This document shows, piece by piece, positions 19,449 through 30,667 of a stretch of 64,000 bases of DNA. A program made the translations under genes and the position numbers. How positions within the stretch are numbered: the first letter of the stretch is position 1; each line of letters opens with the position of its first letter. This DNA is from Hyaloraphidium curvatum (lineage: Eukaryota; Monoblepharomycota; Hyaloraphidiomycetes; Hyaloraphidiales; Hyaloraphidiaceae), in assembly GCA_025558095.1 (NCBI GenBank), contig JAIVFI010000008.1, forward strand, positions 744,001 to 808,000, given 5' to 3'. The notes below the pieces were generated by a model. That model had not been told where the DNA came from and did no database searches. It saw nothing but the letters and a program-made list of their open reading frames with translations.

Positions 19449-22140
19449 CTACAATCCATGCAACAATTGTTCAAATTCCTCCAGGTGAACAGCCGGCCCC
19501 GTGATGTGGGCCAAAAGCCACATCCTCCCCAGGTCCATGGCATGTGCGCTCGACGTGTCCGGCGGGGCGGTCCAGCCGCACGGCGTCAGCAAGTACGGCG
19601 GCACAGCCTCGATCAGGTCCACCTCCACGACCGGCGAGAGCGAGCCGGCCCCCATGACCAGGGTCGGAGACGCTTCTCTTGGGCCCTGCGGGGGCGGCGA
19701 TCGCACGGCCTGCAGGGTGATCGCCGAGCCCGAATGCGTGCTCTCCTGCCCCGGCGACATGCCGCCGGGAGGGCCCATGATCCCGTTCTCGCGCGAGATG
19801 GTGCCGCTCCCAGCCCGTTCTTGCACCGAGATCCGCGCCCGCTCGTGTACTGTGATCTGGCTGCGTTCGTGCACCGAGATCTTCTGCTGGCCGACCGGGG
19901 ACAGCTCGCGCGACCGAGCCGAGGAATCTCTCCGCGGAGGCGATTGCCGCGGGGGGGAGTGCCGCGGCGGGGAATGGTTCGGCGTCGCTGCAGCGCTCTC
20001 CCGCCGGCGAGGCGGTGCTGCCGCTGCCCTGGGCGGGGGGGAATCCCGCGGCGTCGACACCCTCGACGAGTTGCGTTCATGCCGACCAGCAGCTGCTGCC
20101 GAGCTCCGATCCAAAGAGTCGCGCGACGGGGCCGGGGCGACCCGCACTAGCGCGCGTCGCGGAACTGGGCCCTCCGGGCCGTCGAGGTAGCTCTTCCAGT
20201 CCTTGCCCCGGATCCTCATCTCCCGCTTCGAGGCAAGGCAGCAATCCCTGTGCTCGCGCTCGAGAGCCGCGAGGAAGCGCGGTTCGTCCTCTTCCTCCAG
20301 CTCCTTCGGCCACAGCTGCTTGTAGAGCCGCATGATAACCGTAAGCGGCATTGTCGTGCCGCGCGGCAGGATGCGGTGGATCCTCTCGATGGGCGACAAG
20401 CCGGGGTCCACGGGGCCCTCGCCGTAGATTCGGCGAACCAAGACGTGGTGCTTCTGCACCTCGCCTTTGGGAGGGACGAAGACGACGGATATCTTGCCGG
20501 GGTGGCGCAGGCTGAGCTGCTTCAGGTACGACATGGGGTACTTGACGGAAATGTCAAAGACGTCCAGGTCGAGCGGTTCTGCCGGGCAACAAAATGTTAG
20601 CCGCAAGCACCAGGCGGCGAAAGGTAACTCGTGACGACGCACCGCCAAGCTCCTGCTCGTAGACGTCCTTGAAGCTGTCCTCGTCCAGGAAGTAGGTCTG
20701 GTCAAAAAGCTTGAGGACGTTCTGGAGCCGCAGCAGCACTTCGGCCTCCGAGATGCGGAACTTCGGAAGACGCGGGTCCAGCGCCTTCTCCAGCATTACC
20801 TTCCTCTCCGACTCGAGCGTGCTCTCGGCGGCCATGGCGGTTACGCCCGTGTCCACGACGATCTCCTTCTCGCGGCCTTCGACGTTGACGAGCCACGTCT
20901 TGCCCTCGTTCACGAGCCTGCAGCACCGGCTGTGTTCCTGCTCCATTTGCCAACGAAAGTCCGAGATGCCGCCCTTGATCTGATTCTGCCACAGCCTGCA
21001 GTAAAGCTCCCAGAGGCTCTCGACCGTAGCGTCCGTCCGCGGCGGCACGAGCGCGTGGACCTGGTCCACAAAGGTGGCCAGGTCGATCTCCTGGGTTGTG
21101 AAGTCCCGACCAACAAAGGAGATCACGGCGCCGTTTGCCACGTTTCGGGGGGCTCTCGGATCGTTCGTTACCGTGACGACCTTGATGCCGCCCGGGAACG
21201 TCGCGCCGAAGTGCTCCATCAAATTGCCAAGGTGCGGGTTCGGCATGAACGACAGCATCGACTTGTAGTCCAGGAAGCCGAAGTGCCTCTTGTACACCGG
21301 TAGGAGGTCCTTCAGCTTCAGAAAACAGTATCGGGCCATGATGGCCCAGACGTTGTCGTAGACCTTGCGGAGTTCCGGGCTGCGGCAGACTTCGGGCCGG
21401 GGTTGGAAAAGCGGAGGCGAGCGTGATCGAGAGCGCATCCGCTTCGGTGGTGCTCGGTCCCGCGATTCAGAGCGGCTACCCGGAGGGGACCTGGAGCGCC
21501 TCCGCTTGCGAACGGTCTGCTCCGGCTCCTCTCCTCGCTGATCCCGCTGAGGTCCGTAAGCATAGCCACCTGGTGCCGCGCTGCTGTAGTCCCAAGTATG
21601 CAAGGGCGGCGATCGCTCCCTTTCGGCTTGGAGGGAAAGATTGACCTTCCACGAGTCGTTCCCGGCACGTTGGCAGCACTTCGCATGCCAGCGATTCATC
21701 CGGTCCGCAAAGTAGCCCGCGTCGCGCTTGTCTTCAGGAAAAGCTTCCTCGTACAGGTCTTGCAACGTATCCAACGTGATGAGCGTTCCGGGAGGTAAGA
21801 GAACGTGCAGCCGCTCCTGGAAATTCTCTAGAGCGCGCTCCTCGCGATAGGGACCCCGCCCCAGAAACGTCCGACTGCCATTATTCTGGCCTCTAACGGT
21901 GACAAGACGCAAACCGCCGGGAAAATTGGCCGTGTACTTCTGGAAATGGCTCAGGAGGTTGGAGAGCGTCGCCCTGTTGTACACTCCTTCGAGGAGCCTA
22001 GGAATGTCCAGCGGGCCGAACTTGTCGCGATAGATGGGAACCACGGCCTCGACAGACAAGAAAACATGGTCCTTCAGCATCCTGAGGAGATTTGCGTTTA
22101 CCTCCACCATTGTAGGCGCCCGGGTCGACAGTTGAGCCAT
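19449..22140 (-). CDS. RS-rich tandem winged-helix-like repeat protein, member C (three repeat pairs)
   Basis: Two exons (20643-22140 and 19449-20578) join in phase across GTGCGT...GGCAG to 875 aa. Start taken as ATG 22140 (MAQLS), the first ATG; the codon 12 nt upstream is TTG. Three copies of the family's repeat pair are visible: NLLRMLKDHVF..YRDKFGPLD / HVLLPPGTLITLDTL..CCQ..WKVN; YKRHFGFLDYK..FPGGIKVV / HALVPPRTDATVESLW..EHSRCC..WLVN; and VYEQELGEPLDLD / HRILPRGTTMPL..EHRDCC. RS-rich linkers (RKRRRSRSPPGSRSESRDR) separate the pairs. The C-terminal part is low complexity with SPPR repeats, three tandem IxVxER octapeptides, and a final WLLAHITGPAVHLEEF block akin to the end of members A and B. 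Possibly a nuclear RNA-binding scaffold; function inferred only. Confidence 0.75.
19813..19884 (-). repeat. Three tandem 24-bp coding repeats (VHER octapeptide)
   Basis: Units 19813-19836, 19837-19860 and 19861-19884 encode, in transcript order, KISVHERS, QITVHERA and RISVQERA inside member C. Members A and B carry a single related VVVHER motif at the matching place, so the octapeptide was locally amplified in C. Confidence 0.85.
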
Positions 22141-22322
22141 GTCGAGCTCCAACCGCCGTTGCGCGACACCGACAGAGCTCAGGTGACGGCCAGACGAGCT
22201 CCGGCGTGAAAAGAATCGGGAGCGCCCCGCAATCGAGCTCCGACCGCCGTTGCACGACTCCGACCGAGCTCAGGTGACCAAGAGACGCGGTCCGCCGTGA
22301 GTTAAATCAGGAGGGCCCCGCA
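22141..22322. repeat. Two tandem ~91-bp imperfect repeats at the member C promoter
   Basis: Copies 22141-22231 and 22232-22322 share blocks TCGAGCTCC, ACCGCCGTTGC, CGAC.CCGAC, GAGCTCAGGTGAC and GGGCCCCGC-like ends. They begin immediately upstream of the member C start codon, in the divergent interval shared with the dehydrogenase-like gene. Each includes CAGGTG, an E-box-type hexamer. A regulatory role is possible but untested. Confidence 0.75.
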
Positions 22323-22794
22323 ACACACGACTGGACGCGTGAAACGCGGTCGACAGGCGGGACGCGGGGTGCGCAACGGGACGGTTGTCAATGCGCGGCT
22401 TCCGCCGGCGGGCGCGGCGGCAGCGGCCCCGCAGTCATCGGCAAATTCATGCAGATCGCATTCCCGCGGCCCAGAAGGTGTCGTGTCCTCCGCCCGGATC
22501 CGGCCGACGGACCTATCGGCTGCGGTTCGCGGTGGAGGCTGGAGAGCCGCTCACTCGGGGGCTCGCGGCGACGCCTGCGCCGCACGATCAAACTAGGCAA
22601 CCGTTCTCCGCCCGATTCATTCGCCCCTCGTGAACCGGGAGGCCGATTCCGTGCCCTCGGCACGATGGCCGATCACCGGTCCGCCCGGTCGGGGACGGCG
22701 AAGCTGCGATGGCCGGGGCAACCCTTGCCATTCGCCCGGACTGGCCGGACGCGGTGGCTTGGTCATCGGGGACTCGAGGACGTCCGTCGGCTCC
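22323..22794. other. Divergent intergenic region, 472 bp
   Basis: Between the 91-bp repeats and the dehydrogenase-like gene. No further feature seen. Confidence 0.4.
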
Positions 22795-25678
22795 ATGGCC
22801 CGGACAGATGTCATCTTGAAGACCCTCTTAGGCACGACGGCCATTGCAGGAGCCAACGAGGAGCAGGCGGCGCTCCTTCGCGGCCGCAGGGACATTATCT
22901 GGGGACGTTGGTGACGCTCGCGGCGGCCGTCCTCCTGTGCCTGTGCGGCATGCCATTCCCTGCGGCACACGCGTTTCCGTCGAACCTGCCTGCGGGATTC
23001 CGTGTGGAGAACGTGCTCACGGGCATCGGCCTCGTCACGGACTGGCAGTTCCTCTTCCCCGACACCGCGATCATGACGTTCAAGAATGGGACCGTGGCCA
23101 TGGCCAAAATCTCGGGAGGCCGGTGGCGGATGCTGCCGTACCCGATCCTGGACCTGGGCGGTCGGCTTGGACGGGCTGCCGGCGATCGGGGACTGATGAC
23201 TCTGGCGATCCACCCGCAAGTCAGGACGAACCGATTCGTCTACTTTGGCTGGGTGCACGATGACATCCCCGTCAACACCCTTGGGCCCAAGAAGAATCGT
23301 ATATCTAGGTTCCAACTGGACACGGACTTTTTGTTCATCAACCCGGCGTCGGAACGGATCATCTTTGGTTCGTGCCCTCCCGGACACCGCTGGGCCGACA
23401 ACGACTGCATGTACATGAACGGGACAACTCACTCGGTCGGCGTCATCCGTTTTGGTCGCGATGGCATGCTTTGGGCTACGATGGGTAGGTTCCGGGCGCG
23501 AAAAATCCAGGCACAGCTTCTGACGGCACCGCAGGTGAAGGCATCATCGCCGACGGTCCGGACTGGACTCTGCCTCCGGACTGGCCGGCCCCGATGGACG
23601 CCGGCTTCCTCGGCGGTAAGCTGCTGCGGTTGGACCCCAACACGGGCAACGGATTGCGCGACAACCCCTTCTGGAACGGCAACCCGCGCGCGGCTATATC
23701 CAAGGTCTACAGTGTCGGGCTCCGCAACGCTTTTTCGGGCGACTTCACGCAGCGCACAACGCCGCCCTACGCGATGATCGTGGGCGACGTAGGGTGGTTC
23801 ACTTGGGAAAGCGTGAAGGTGCTCACGCGGGGTAACAACGTTGGCTGGCCGTGCTACGAGGGCGCGCAGATCGGCCCGTGTGCGGGCCGCCCCTGCATCG
23901 CCAACGCGAACCAGCCCGGCTGCCAGGCGTTCTACGCCGGCCAGCTCCCCCGCAGCCGGTACCCTCCCTTCAACCCGGCCAACGTCATCGCCGAATGGAA
24001 CCACAACGGCCGAAGCGCGGCGGCCATGGGCGGCACCTTCTTCGGCGCCGGCTGGCCCGCGCCCTACACGAACTGCTTCATCTACGCGGACTTTGTCAGC
24101 AGCGAAGTGCGCTGCAGGCAGTTCGACTCGCAGGTGAACAGGGCGTACGGCGAACCCCGACTCATCATGCGCAACGCGGACCAGGCCATCCGTTTCATCA
24201 AGCACGCGCAGAGCAACTGCGTCTACTTCATCTCCTTCTGCGAGTTCTGCGGGCGCTACGGGTCGATCAGGCGGATGTGCTGGAACAGGCTGCCGCCACT
24301 CGTCGCGCAGCCGACTCGCACAGGTAGACGTGACGCCCCGCAACAAGTGGATGATGATGATACTTACTCCGCGCTGTCTTCCCAGTGACCATGCGCCCGC
24401 GCACGAACACGGCACCGGTTCCGACGGCCCCCGTCGGCGGCCCCAACCCCTGCAATGCCGGCGTGCAGCCCGCAGGCGTGCCCGGTGTGGCAGCCTTGCC
24501 CGCTGGCTGGAACCTCGTCAACTACGCCTCCCAGATGTTCAACCTGCAGCCCCTTGCGGACGGCCAAACCCCCCTGGTCGTCCTCAACAACCGCACTAAC
24601 TGCCTGACGACTCCGGGCGCGTGCTACATCGGCCTCGACGCCACCGTCGGGCAGGTGCAGGGCCCCAACGCGGGGCAGCCGCTCCAGATCGCGGGTGTGC
24701 GCTTCGTCCGCGGCCTCGGCACGGCGGTCACCTCGCAGGTCAACTTCTACCCGAACCGGCACTGCGTCCGCTTCACCGCCTACGTGGGCGTGGACGACGA
24801 GCCCGGGCCCAACAACTTCCCCTCCGAGTTCATCATCCGCCGCGACAACGCGACGGATCCGGCCGGCCGCCAGCCCATCATATTCAACAGCACCGACTAC
24901 CGGCTCAACAGGGCCATCAACAAGGGCGACGCGCCGCTGTTTGTCGACGTCAACATCACCGGGACGAGCGTCATCTCGCTCCTCGGGTTCACCTACTGGG
25001 GCAACAAATTCTCCAGCCAGGCTTTCACGCACGTGAACTGGGCAGATGGTGAGCCGCGGGCGGGCCTCGAAGTGGGTATCTTGGTGTTGATCGCCCTCGT
25101 CGCCAGCCAAGTTCTACTGTGGCTGGCAGGCGGCCTTCCTCCCCCGCACCTACATCACCCAACCCGACCTCACCATCACCTGGCGCGTCGGCCAGACCGT
25201 CTTCTTCACGGGCTACGCCGAGGACCATACCAAGGCCCTCATCCCCGCGAGGGCCTATCGCTGGGAGTTGAACATGATCCACGGGCAGGGCGCGACCTTC
25301 CACACCCACCCCCAGGTCATTCAGCTCCCCGCCGGCGTAGCGACGAGCAGCTTTGTTATTGAGAGCCACGGGCTTTCGGAACAGCAGTTCTACTACTACG
25401 AGCTCAAGCTCTACGCCACGGACGGGTGCGGGCGGGAGGGCTGGAGCTCCATCGCCATCAAGGTGCAGGCGCCGGCCGGGACAGGGCTGGCGGCAAACAG
25501 CATCTACAGCCCCGGCGTGCTCAAGCCCAACACGTGGATCGGCGGGGCCGTGGACAGGGTGCTGCGGAGGACGAGGAGGATGGTCAGGCGGTTCCTGGGA
25601 CTGGGGGACGGCGCGGCGCCGGCGTCGGGAGACATCCCGTCGGACGATTATCCCAGGGATGCCGAGTTCCTGAAGTAG
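22795..25678 (+). CDS. Secreted glucose/sorbosone dehydrogenase-like protein with NPCBM-like domain
   Basis: Modular extracellular protein. A signal peptide (VTLAAAVLLCLCGMPFPAAHA) is followed by a beta-propeller of the soluble glucose/sorbosone dehydrogenase (HIPL-type) family: LMTLAIHP, NRFVYFGW, THSVGVIRFGRDGMLWATMGEG across the first clear intron, KLLRLDPNTGNG, YSVGLRN, GNNVGWPCYEG, FIYADF. Next is a region like NPCBM carbohydrate-binding modules (ACYIGLDATVG, FYPNRHCVRFTAYVGVDDE, PLFVDVNITG), then a PKD/Ig-like C-terminal module (TGYAEDHT...YRWELNMIHG). Exons: 22795-22809 (tentative), 22890-23484, 23535-24323, 24386 to 25032 or 25071, 25130-25678. The fourth donor is ambiguous; both candidates keep phase. 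PQQ or Ca use cannot be judged by eye. Likely acts on or binds extracellular sugars. Confidence 0.75.
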
Positions 25679-26278
25679 GAGCCGCGCCCGGAGACGCGGA
25701 TGCGGCTCCACTTGGACAGCTCGGCGCACGGTGCGCTTCATATAGCCGGCTTCCGCCGGCATGGAGATGTAGACCATCTTTTTCCCTATTGCATATGTAG
25801 TTGCTCTGGAAAGAGCTCGGAATCTTGGGAATCTCGTTCATCAATCGGATATAATCATCAGGTTTGGGATCGGTCGACGCGAGGTGGAATGCGCGTCTGC
25901 CCATCATTCCCGTCTGAGTATCTCATCCAAGTCTGAGTATCTCATCCAATCGAACGCGCTCGAGACGTGACACCATCCAGTCGGGGTTTGCCGACATGTC
26001 TTATACGGGAACAACGGTCTTTTTGGCCATGGGATGGAGGACTTCGAGACCAAAGAAAGGCGAAGCGTTCCGCTTCCCGTCATCCATCTACTCCGCTCTG
26101 ACCGTAGATGGGTAAATGTAGGCATAGCCGGATCTAGTCTGATCATCAATTTTCTACGGATTAAGGGGAAGGCGCGCGTCCTCAAAGTGAGAAGGCGCGC
26201 AGGCGCACCATCGGAACCCCGCCCGCCACCCGGGAAAGTTCCGTCCTTCCGCGCCAATCTCCCCCAGTTGCCGCCCCC
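25679..26278. other. Intergenic region, 600 bp, less GC-rich
   Basis: Contains the 19-bp tandem repeat at 25912-25949 and nothing else recognised. It should include the promoter of the acid phosphatase gene. Confidence 0.4.
25912..25949. repeat. Perfect tandem duplication of 19 bp
   Basis: GTCTGAGTATCTCATCCAA occurs twice back to back (25912-25930 and 25931-25949) in the intergenic region. Simple local duplication. Confidence 0.9.
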
Positions 26279-27920
26279 ATGCCCCCGCGCGACATGCTCC
26301 TCCTCGCGGCCATCTCGCTCGCCCTCGCCGGCACCGCCGCGGCGCAGGCGTCCTTCCGCCCCGCCGGCCTCGTCTTCCTGTCGCGCCACGGCGCTCGGAC
26401 GCCCCTTTTCAAAGATCCCGCCACCCTCGCCGAGGGAAATTCCCAGCTCACTTTGGAGGGCCAGAACATGCACTTTACCAACGGCAGGGACCTCGCTCGG
26501 CTGTACGGCGAAGGAGCGGAGGGCGGCATCCGCGGTCTGTCTCCCCTCTACGAGCAGGAGGAGGTCTACGCGCGCTCCAGCGACACCGACCGCACCATCA
26601 ACTCGGGTACGTGCCGCGACGCGTTGCGCAGCGGAGGATGGCCGGGATTGACCCCCTTGCGCGCGCCGAAGCCACCTCCCTACTGCTCGGCCTGTTCCCC
26701 CCCAACGCGTCCCAGTCCCTGATCATGGCCGACGGTACCACCGTATACTCGACCCCCGGCGGCTACGGGCTGCAGCAGGTACGCCCCATGCGTCGCGCGC
26801 CGCGATCCGGTGCCGACGCGCCCCCCGCAGGTCCCCGTGCACATCGTCCCCGAGCGCGAGGACCTGATCACCCGCGGATGGCTCAACTGCACCAAGCTCG
26901 ACTCGCAGATCTCGGCGTACTATGCGTCTCCCGAATGTGAGTGCCGTCGCCGCCGGTGTCTGCGCGCGTCGCTCATCGAGCACCGTGCCCGCAGATAAGG
27001 CGACCGAGGACGGCGCCCGCGGGCTGCTGGACGCGCTGTCGCCCCGCTTCGGCGGCAGGAAGCTCGGCCTGAAGGACATGTGGAACGTTTACGATGTGGG
27101 TCCCGCGGTCTCCCCGTCGGCCGACCGCCGCACCGACGCATCCGCCGCGCCGTGGCCAGGTCCTGAACGTGCAGAAGTCGTACGACCCCAACTTCCAGGA
27201 CCTCACGCCCGAGCAGTGGAAGCAGCTCACCGAGCTGGTGAACGGGCTCGAGTACAACAAGTTCAAGTCGGGCCTCGGTGCGACGGCGTTCGCCGCCGAC
27301 GTGGCCGTGCAGCTCCGCGGGATGGCATCCGCCTCGAACAAGAAGCTGGTGCGTCCCATGTTCCGCCGCGCCACCATGTGCATGCGCTGACGCGGCGCCT
27401 GATGCCGCAGATCCACTACTACTCGGGCCACTACACGACCTTCTCCTCCGCCTTTGGCCTCCTCGGCCTCTCGGATGCCCACCCGGAGCTCCGCAACATC
27501 CCCGACTACGCCTCCCTCCTCGTCTTTGAGCTCTCCCGCTCCGACACCGGCGCCGCCTTCGCGCGCATCCTGTACCGCTCCGGCACCCGCGGCGACTTCA
27601 AGCCCTACGCCCTCCCCGGCCTCCCCGAGCGCGTCCCCGTCGACCAGATGGCGGCCCGCCTGGAGCAGCTCGGCACGCCCGACCTGGCATCGTGGTGCGC
27701 GGCCTGCGGCAACGTCGGTACCCGAGGCTGTGGCGCGTTCGTGCAGCAGCAGCCGAGCTGCGGGCTGAGCGATCCCGCGGCGGGGGCGATCGGCGCCGCG
27801 GTGGCACTCGCGTGCGCCGGGGTGGCGGCGGGGATCGCGGTGATGGTGATGGGGAGGAAGAGGAAGGCCGCGGCGGCCAAGGGCGTCGAGGTGGAGAAGG
27901 TCGCGGATGCCAAGGTTTGA
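26279..27920 (+). CDS. Membrane-anchored histidine acid phosphatase-like protein
   Basis: Histidine-phosphatase superfamily, branch 2. Six exons (26279-26606, 26672-26778, 26831-26936, 26995-27095, 27160-27348, 27411-27920) join in phase to 446 aa. The signal peptide is at 1-23, and the catalytic SRHGARTP motif spans residues 35-42 with the nucleophilic His at 37. SSDTDRTINS matches the conserved substrate-site block and LLGLFPPNA follows. The C-terminus has one hydrophobic helix (AAGAIGAAVALACAGVAAGIAVMVMG) and a short basic tail, so it is a type I membrane protein with the enzyme outside or in the vacuole/lysosome. Oddity: the usual HD proton-donor motif reads SGHYTTF near residues 282-288, with Tyr in place of Asp, so activity is uncertain. 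Confidence 0.87.
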
Positions 27921-28629
27921 GTGGGGTGGGGTAGCCGTTGGATGCCGAATCCACAGCTCTGGGATGTGGTTTTGGACCAGTTGGGGGGACAAGAGTCTGA
28001 TCGGGTGTACATTCGAAATATGGGAGAACATGTTTGCGCCGCCTCGGTGCCTCCGGTTCGTGCGACCTGCGGCGGCTCTGCTCCGTAAGCCGGCGGCGGC
28101 TGGAACAGATCCTCACCCCCCGGCGCGGACCGGTCTGTTAGGGGCGCGGAGCGGGGAGCAGCGGACATCCGGGCCGGGGAACCACCGGATTGATTCGCAG
28201 GGGCTCGCCTCTGCTGGGTTCGGGGGAAAGACCTTCGCCCGGTTAGTCATCGCAGATGGCCCGCCTCCGCCTGCGGCGAGCCGGCAGACGGGTCCGGTGT
28301 AGAGCCGCCCTCGTGCATCAGGGGCGGGTCTGTGGTAGCATGCTGGGAGCTGATCTGTAGCACGGCTCCATCAAAGTGATCTTGGTTGGGCACCGGGGTT
28401 GGGGACGAGGGACAGCTTGGGCCCGGCCGCCGGGCCCCGACCCCCTCACCAGAGCCAGGCGCCGCGCTTCCCGCCGCCGCGCGTCCCGCCGCCGCGCGTC
28501 CGCCGCCAGTCTCAGCGCCGCCCGAGCTCGCCCGCCCGGGAGCGCCGCGCGCGCCGCCTTGCGCCGTTCGCCGGTCGCGGCGCGGGCCGAAACCCCATCC
28601 GCCCCGCGCCCGCCCCCCCGCCGCCCGCC
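27921..28629. other. Intergenic region, 709 bp
   Basis: No gene seen. It ends in a very GC-rich CCGCC-repeated leader just before the kinase start codon, giving long spurious frames. Confidence 0.4.
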
Positions 28630-30581
28630 ATGGCGCCGTCATCGGCGTCGAAGGCCGACATCGCCATCGGCCGCCAGAAGAAGAAGCAGTACGAGCCCAT
28701 CCAGACGCTCGGCCGCGGCGCAACGGGCACAGTCAAGCTGTGCAGGCACCGGCCGTCGGGCCAGCTGGTGGCGCTCAAGAGCATCGCAAAGCCGTCGTCG
28801 GGCACAGAGGAGGACCAGCGCGTGGCGGAGGAGTCGTTCTGGCACGAGGTCACGGCGCTGCGCCGCGCCGGCAGGCACGAGAATCTGTGCGGGCTGCTGG
28901 ACGCGTTCGAGACCGGTTCAAAGTACTACCTCGTGGGTCCCCTCCGCCTCGATGCCTATTATGTTGGTGGTCTCACCGATTTTCGCAGGTTCTGGACTAC
29001 TGCTCCGGCGGCGACCTCTTCAAGCGCATCGAGCAGGGCGGCCCCTTCACCGAGCGCACCGCCGCCACCGTCATCGTCACCATCCTCAACGCCCTCCTGT
29101 ACCTGCACGCCCACGGCGTCGTGCACCGCGACCTGAAGCCCGCTAACCTGCTCATGCGGGACGGTTCGGACAACGCGGCGCTGGTGCTCGTCGACTTTGG
29201 CTCGTCGTTCGTGGCCACCAAGGCGCCGCGCGCCAGCGGCGTCGACCGCAAGGAGGCCATGAAGACCATCGCCGGTGAGTTGTTTGCACCGTGATTGCCG
29301 GAGATCTCTTGCCTGACCACCTTGCCGCCCCTCAATAGGCACGCCGTACTACCTCGCCCCCGAGATCGTCAAGGGCAAGCGCTACACCGAAAAGGTCGAC
29401 CTCTGGTCCGTCGGCTGCATCGCGTACCAGCTCTTGTGCGGCCAGACGCCGTTCCAGAACGCCGCGGGCTTCCAGCAGCTCTACGCGCGCATCCAAAAGG
29501 CCGACTTTGACTTCCCCGAGAATGTGCCCATCTCCGAGAACGCAAAGGACTTCATCAAGAGGCTGCTGGTCGTGGATCCGGAAAAGAGGCCAACTGCGAG
29601 GGAGGCCATGGCGCACGAGTGGTTCAAGGAGCACATCCCGACGTGCTACTGGGTTGGTCGCTCTGCCGACCGCCCATGCCGCCATCTGACTCGCTCCCCC
29701 CTCCCTCGCAGCTCCTGCTCAAGCTCTTCAACCACGAGGCCGACCCCCGGATGTTCGAGGGCCCCACCGCCTCGGACGTGACCGAGAACGAGTGCCCCGT
29801 CCTCCTCGAGGGCTTCGCGGCCGTGCAGGAACCCCCTCCCCCCATCCCCCCCCGCGGCTCTTCCCTCCTCATCGCCGAGATCCCCGACGAACCCCCGCTG
29901 CAGGAGCAGGCCCTCGCGCGGTGGGAAGCCCCGCTGGTGGCCAAGCCCCTCCGGCAGGGCTGGGAATCCTTCGGCCGCCCCGGCGTGCTGCAGATCCCGC
30001 ACATGGGCATCCCCGACACCTTCTACGACAGGCTGGTGGCGGATGCCTCGCCGGTCGACCGGGACGAACTGCTGCAGCGGCACGCGGCGAGCCAGATTAA
30101 CCTCGCGGACCAGTCCGGGTTCGTCTGGGCCGACGCCTTCTCGCGCACGCTGGTGGACAAGTTCCTGGAGGAGGATCCCGACCGCCTCGCCGTGCCGCAC
30201 GAGGCCGACAACGCGAGCTGGCTCTCGGAGGAAACCTACTCGCACGCGGGGAGCGAGTCCCCGCTCCCCAGCGCCGCGCGGCCGTTCGAGAGGGCGGCGA
30301 GGGCGATGCCGAGGGACAACTCGCTCGGTTCGGGGCCCATGTCGCCCATGTCGGACTTTCTCCCCGAGTTCCCCGTGCCCCGCGAAGAGGAAGGCGGGGA
30401 CACGATCAAGGCGCGGCGGACCAACACGGACCCGGGGCCGCTGCCGCTGCCGTCCGTGTCGCTGACGGTGGAGCCGACTCCGGACCCGCAGGCGATGCAC
30501 GGCTCGCTGAGAAGGCCGAGCGAGGTGAAGAGGGTGAAGAATTTGGTGTCGAACCTGGCGGGGTTCGGCTTGGGGACGTGA
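28630..30581 (+). CDS. CAMK-like serine/threonine protein kinase with long C-terminal tail
   Basis: Four exons (28630-28932, 28989-29274, 29339-29652, 29712-30581) join in phase to 590 aa. The kinase domain spans about residues 21-310: G-loop LGRGATGTV (27-35), VALKSI lysine, VVHRDLKPANLL with catalytic D149, DFG at 170-172, GTPYYLAPEIVKGK rebuilt across the third junction, DLWSVGCIAYQLLCGQTPF, and RPTAREAMAHEWF. All core catalytic residues are present. The APE region and HxWF end resemble CAMK/PDK1-type kinases; I cannot assign a subfamily. The 280-residue tail is low in structure, Pro/Ser/Glu rich, with candidate phosphosites (SPMSPMSD, RRPSE), and has no obvious second domain. The ATG at 28630 gives MAPSSASKAD just before the domain. 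Confidence 0.9.
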
Positions 30582-30667
30582 GGGCGCCCCGTCGGGAGCG
30601 GGGAGATATGTATGCGGTCGCTTTGCTGTCGCGAGAGTGTGTATTTGCGGTGCTGCGAACGGACGGG

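Noticed and set aside
19813-19884. Tandem 24-bp units as a CRISPR-like array
   Set aside because: No spacers, coding in frame, eukaryotic context.
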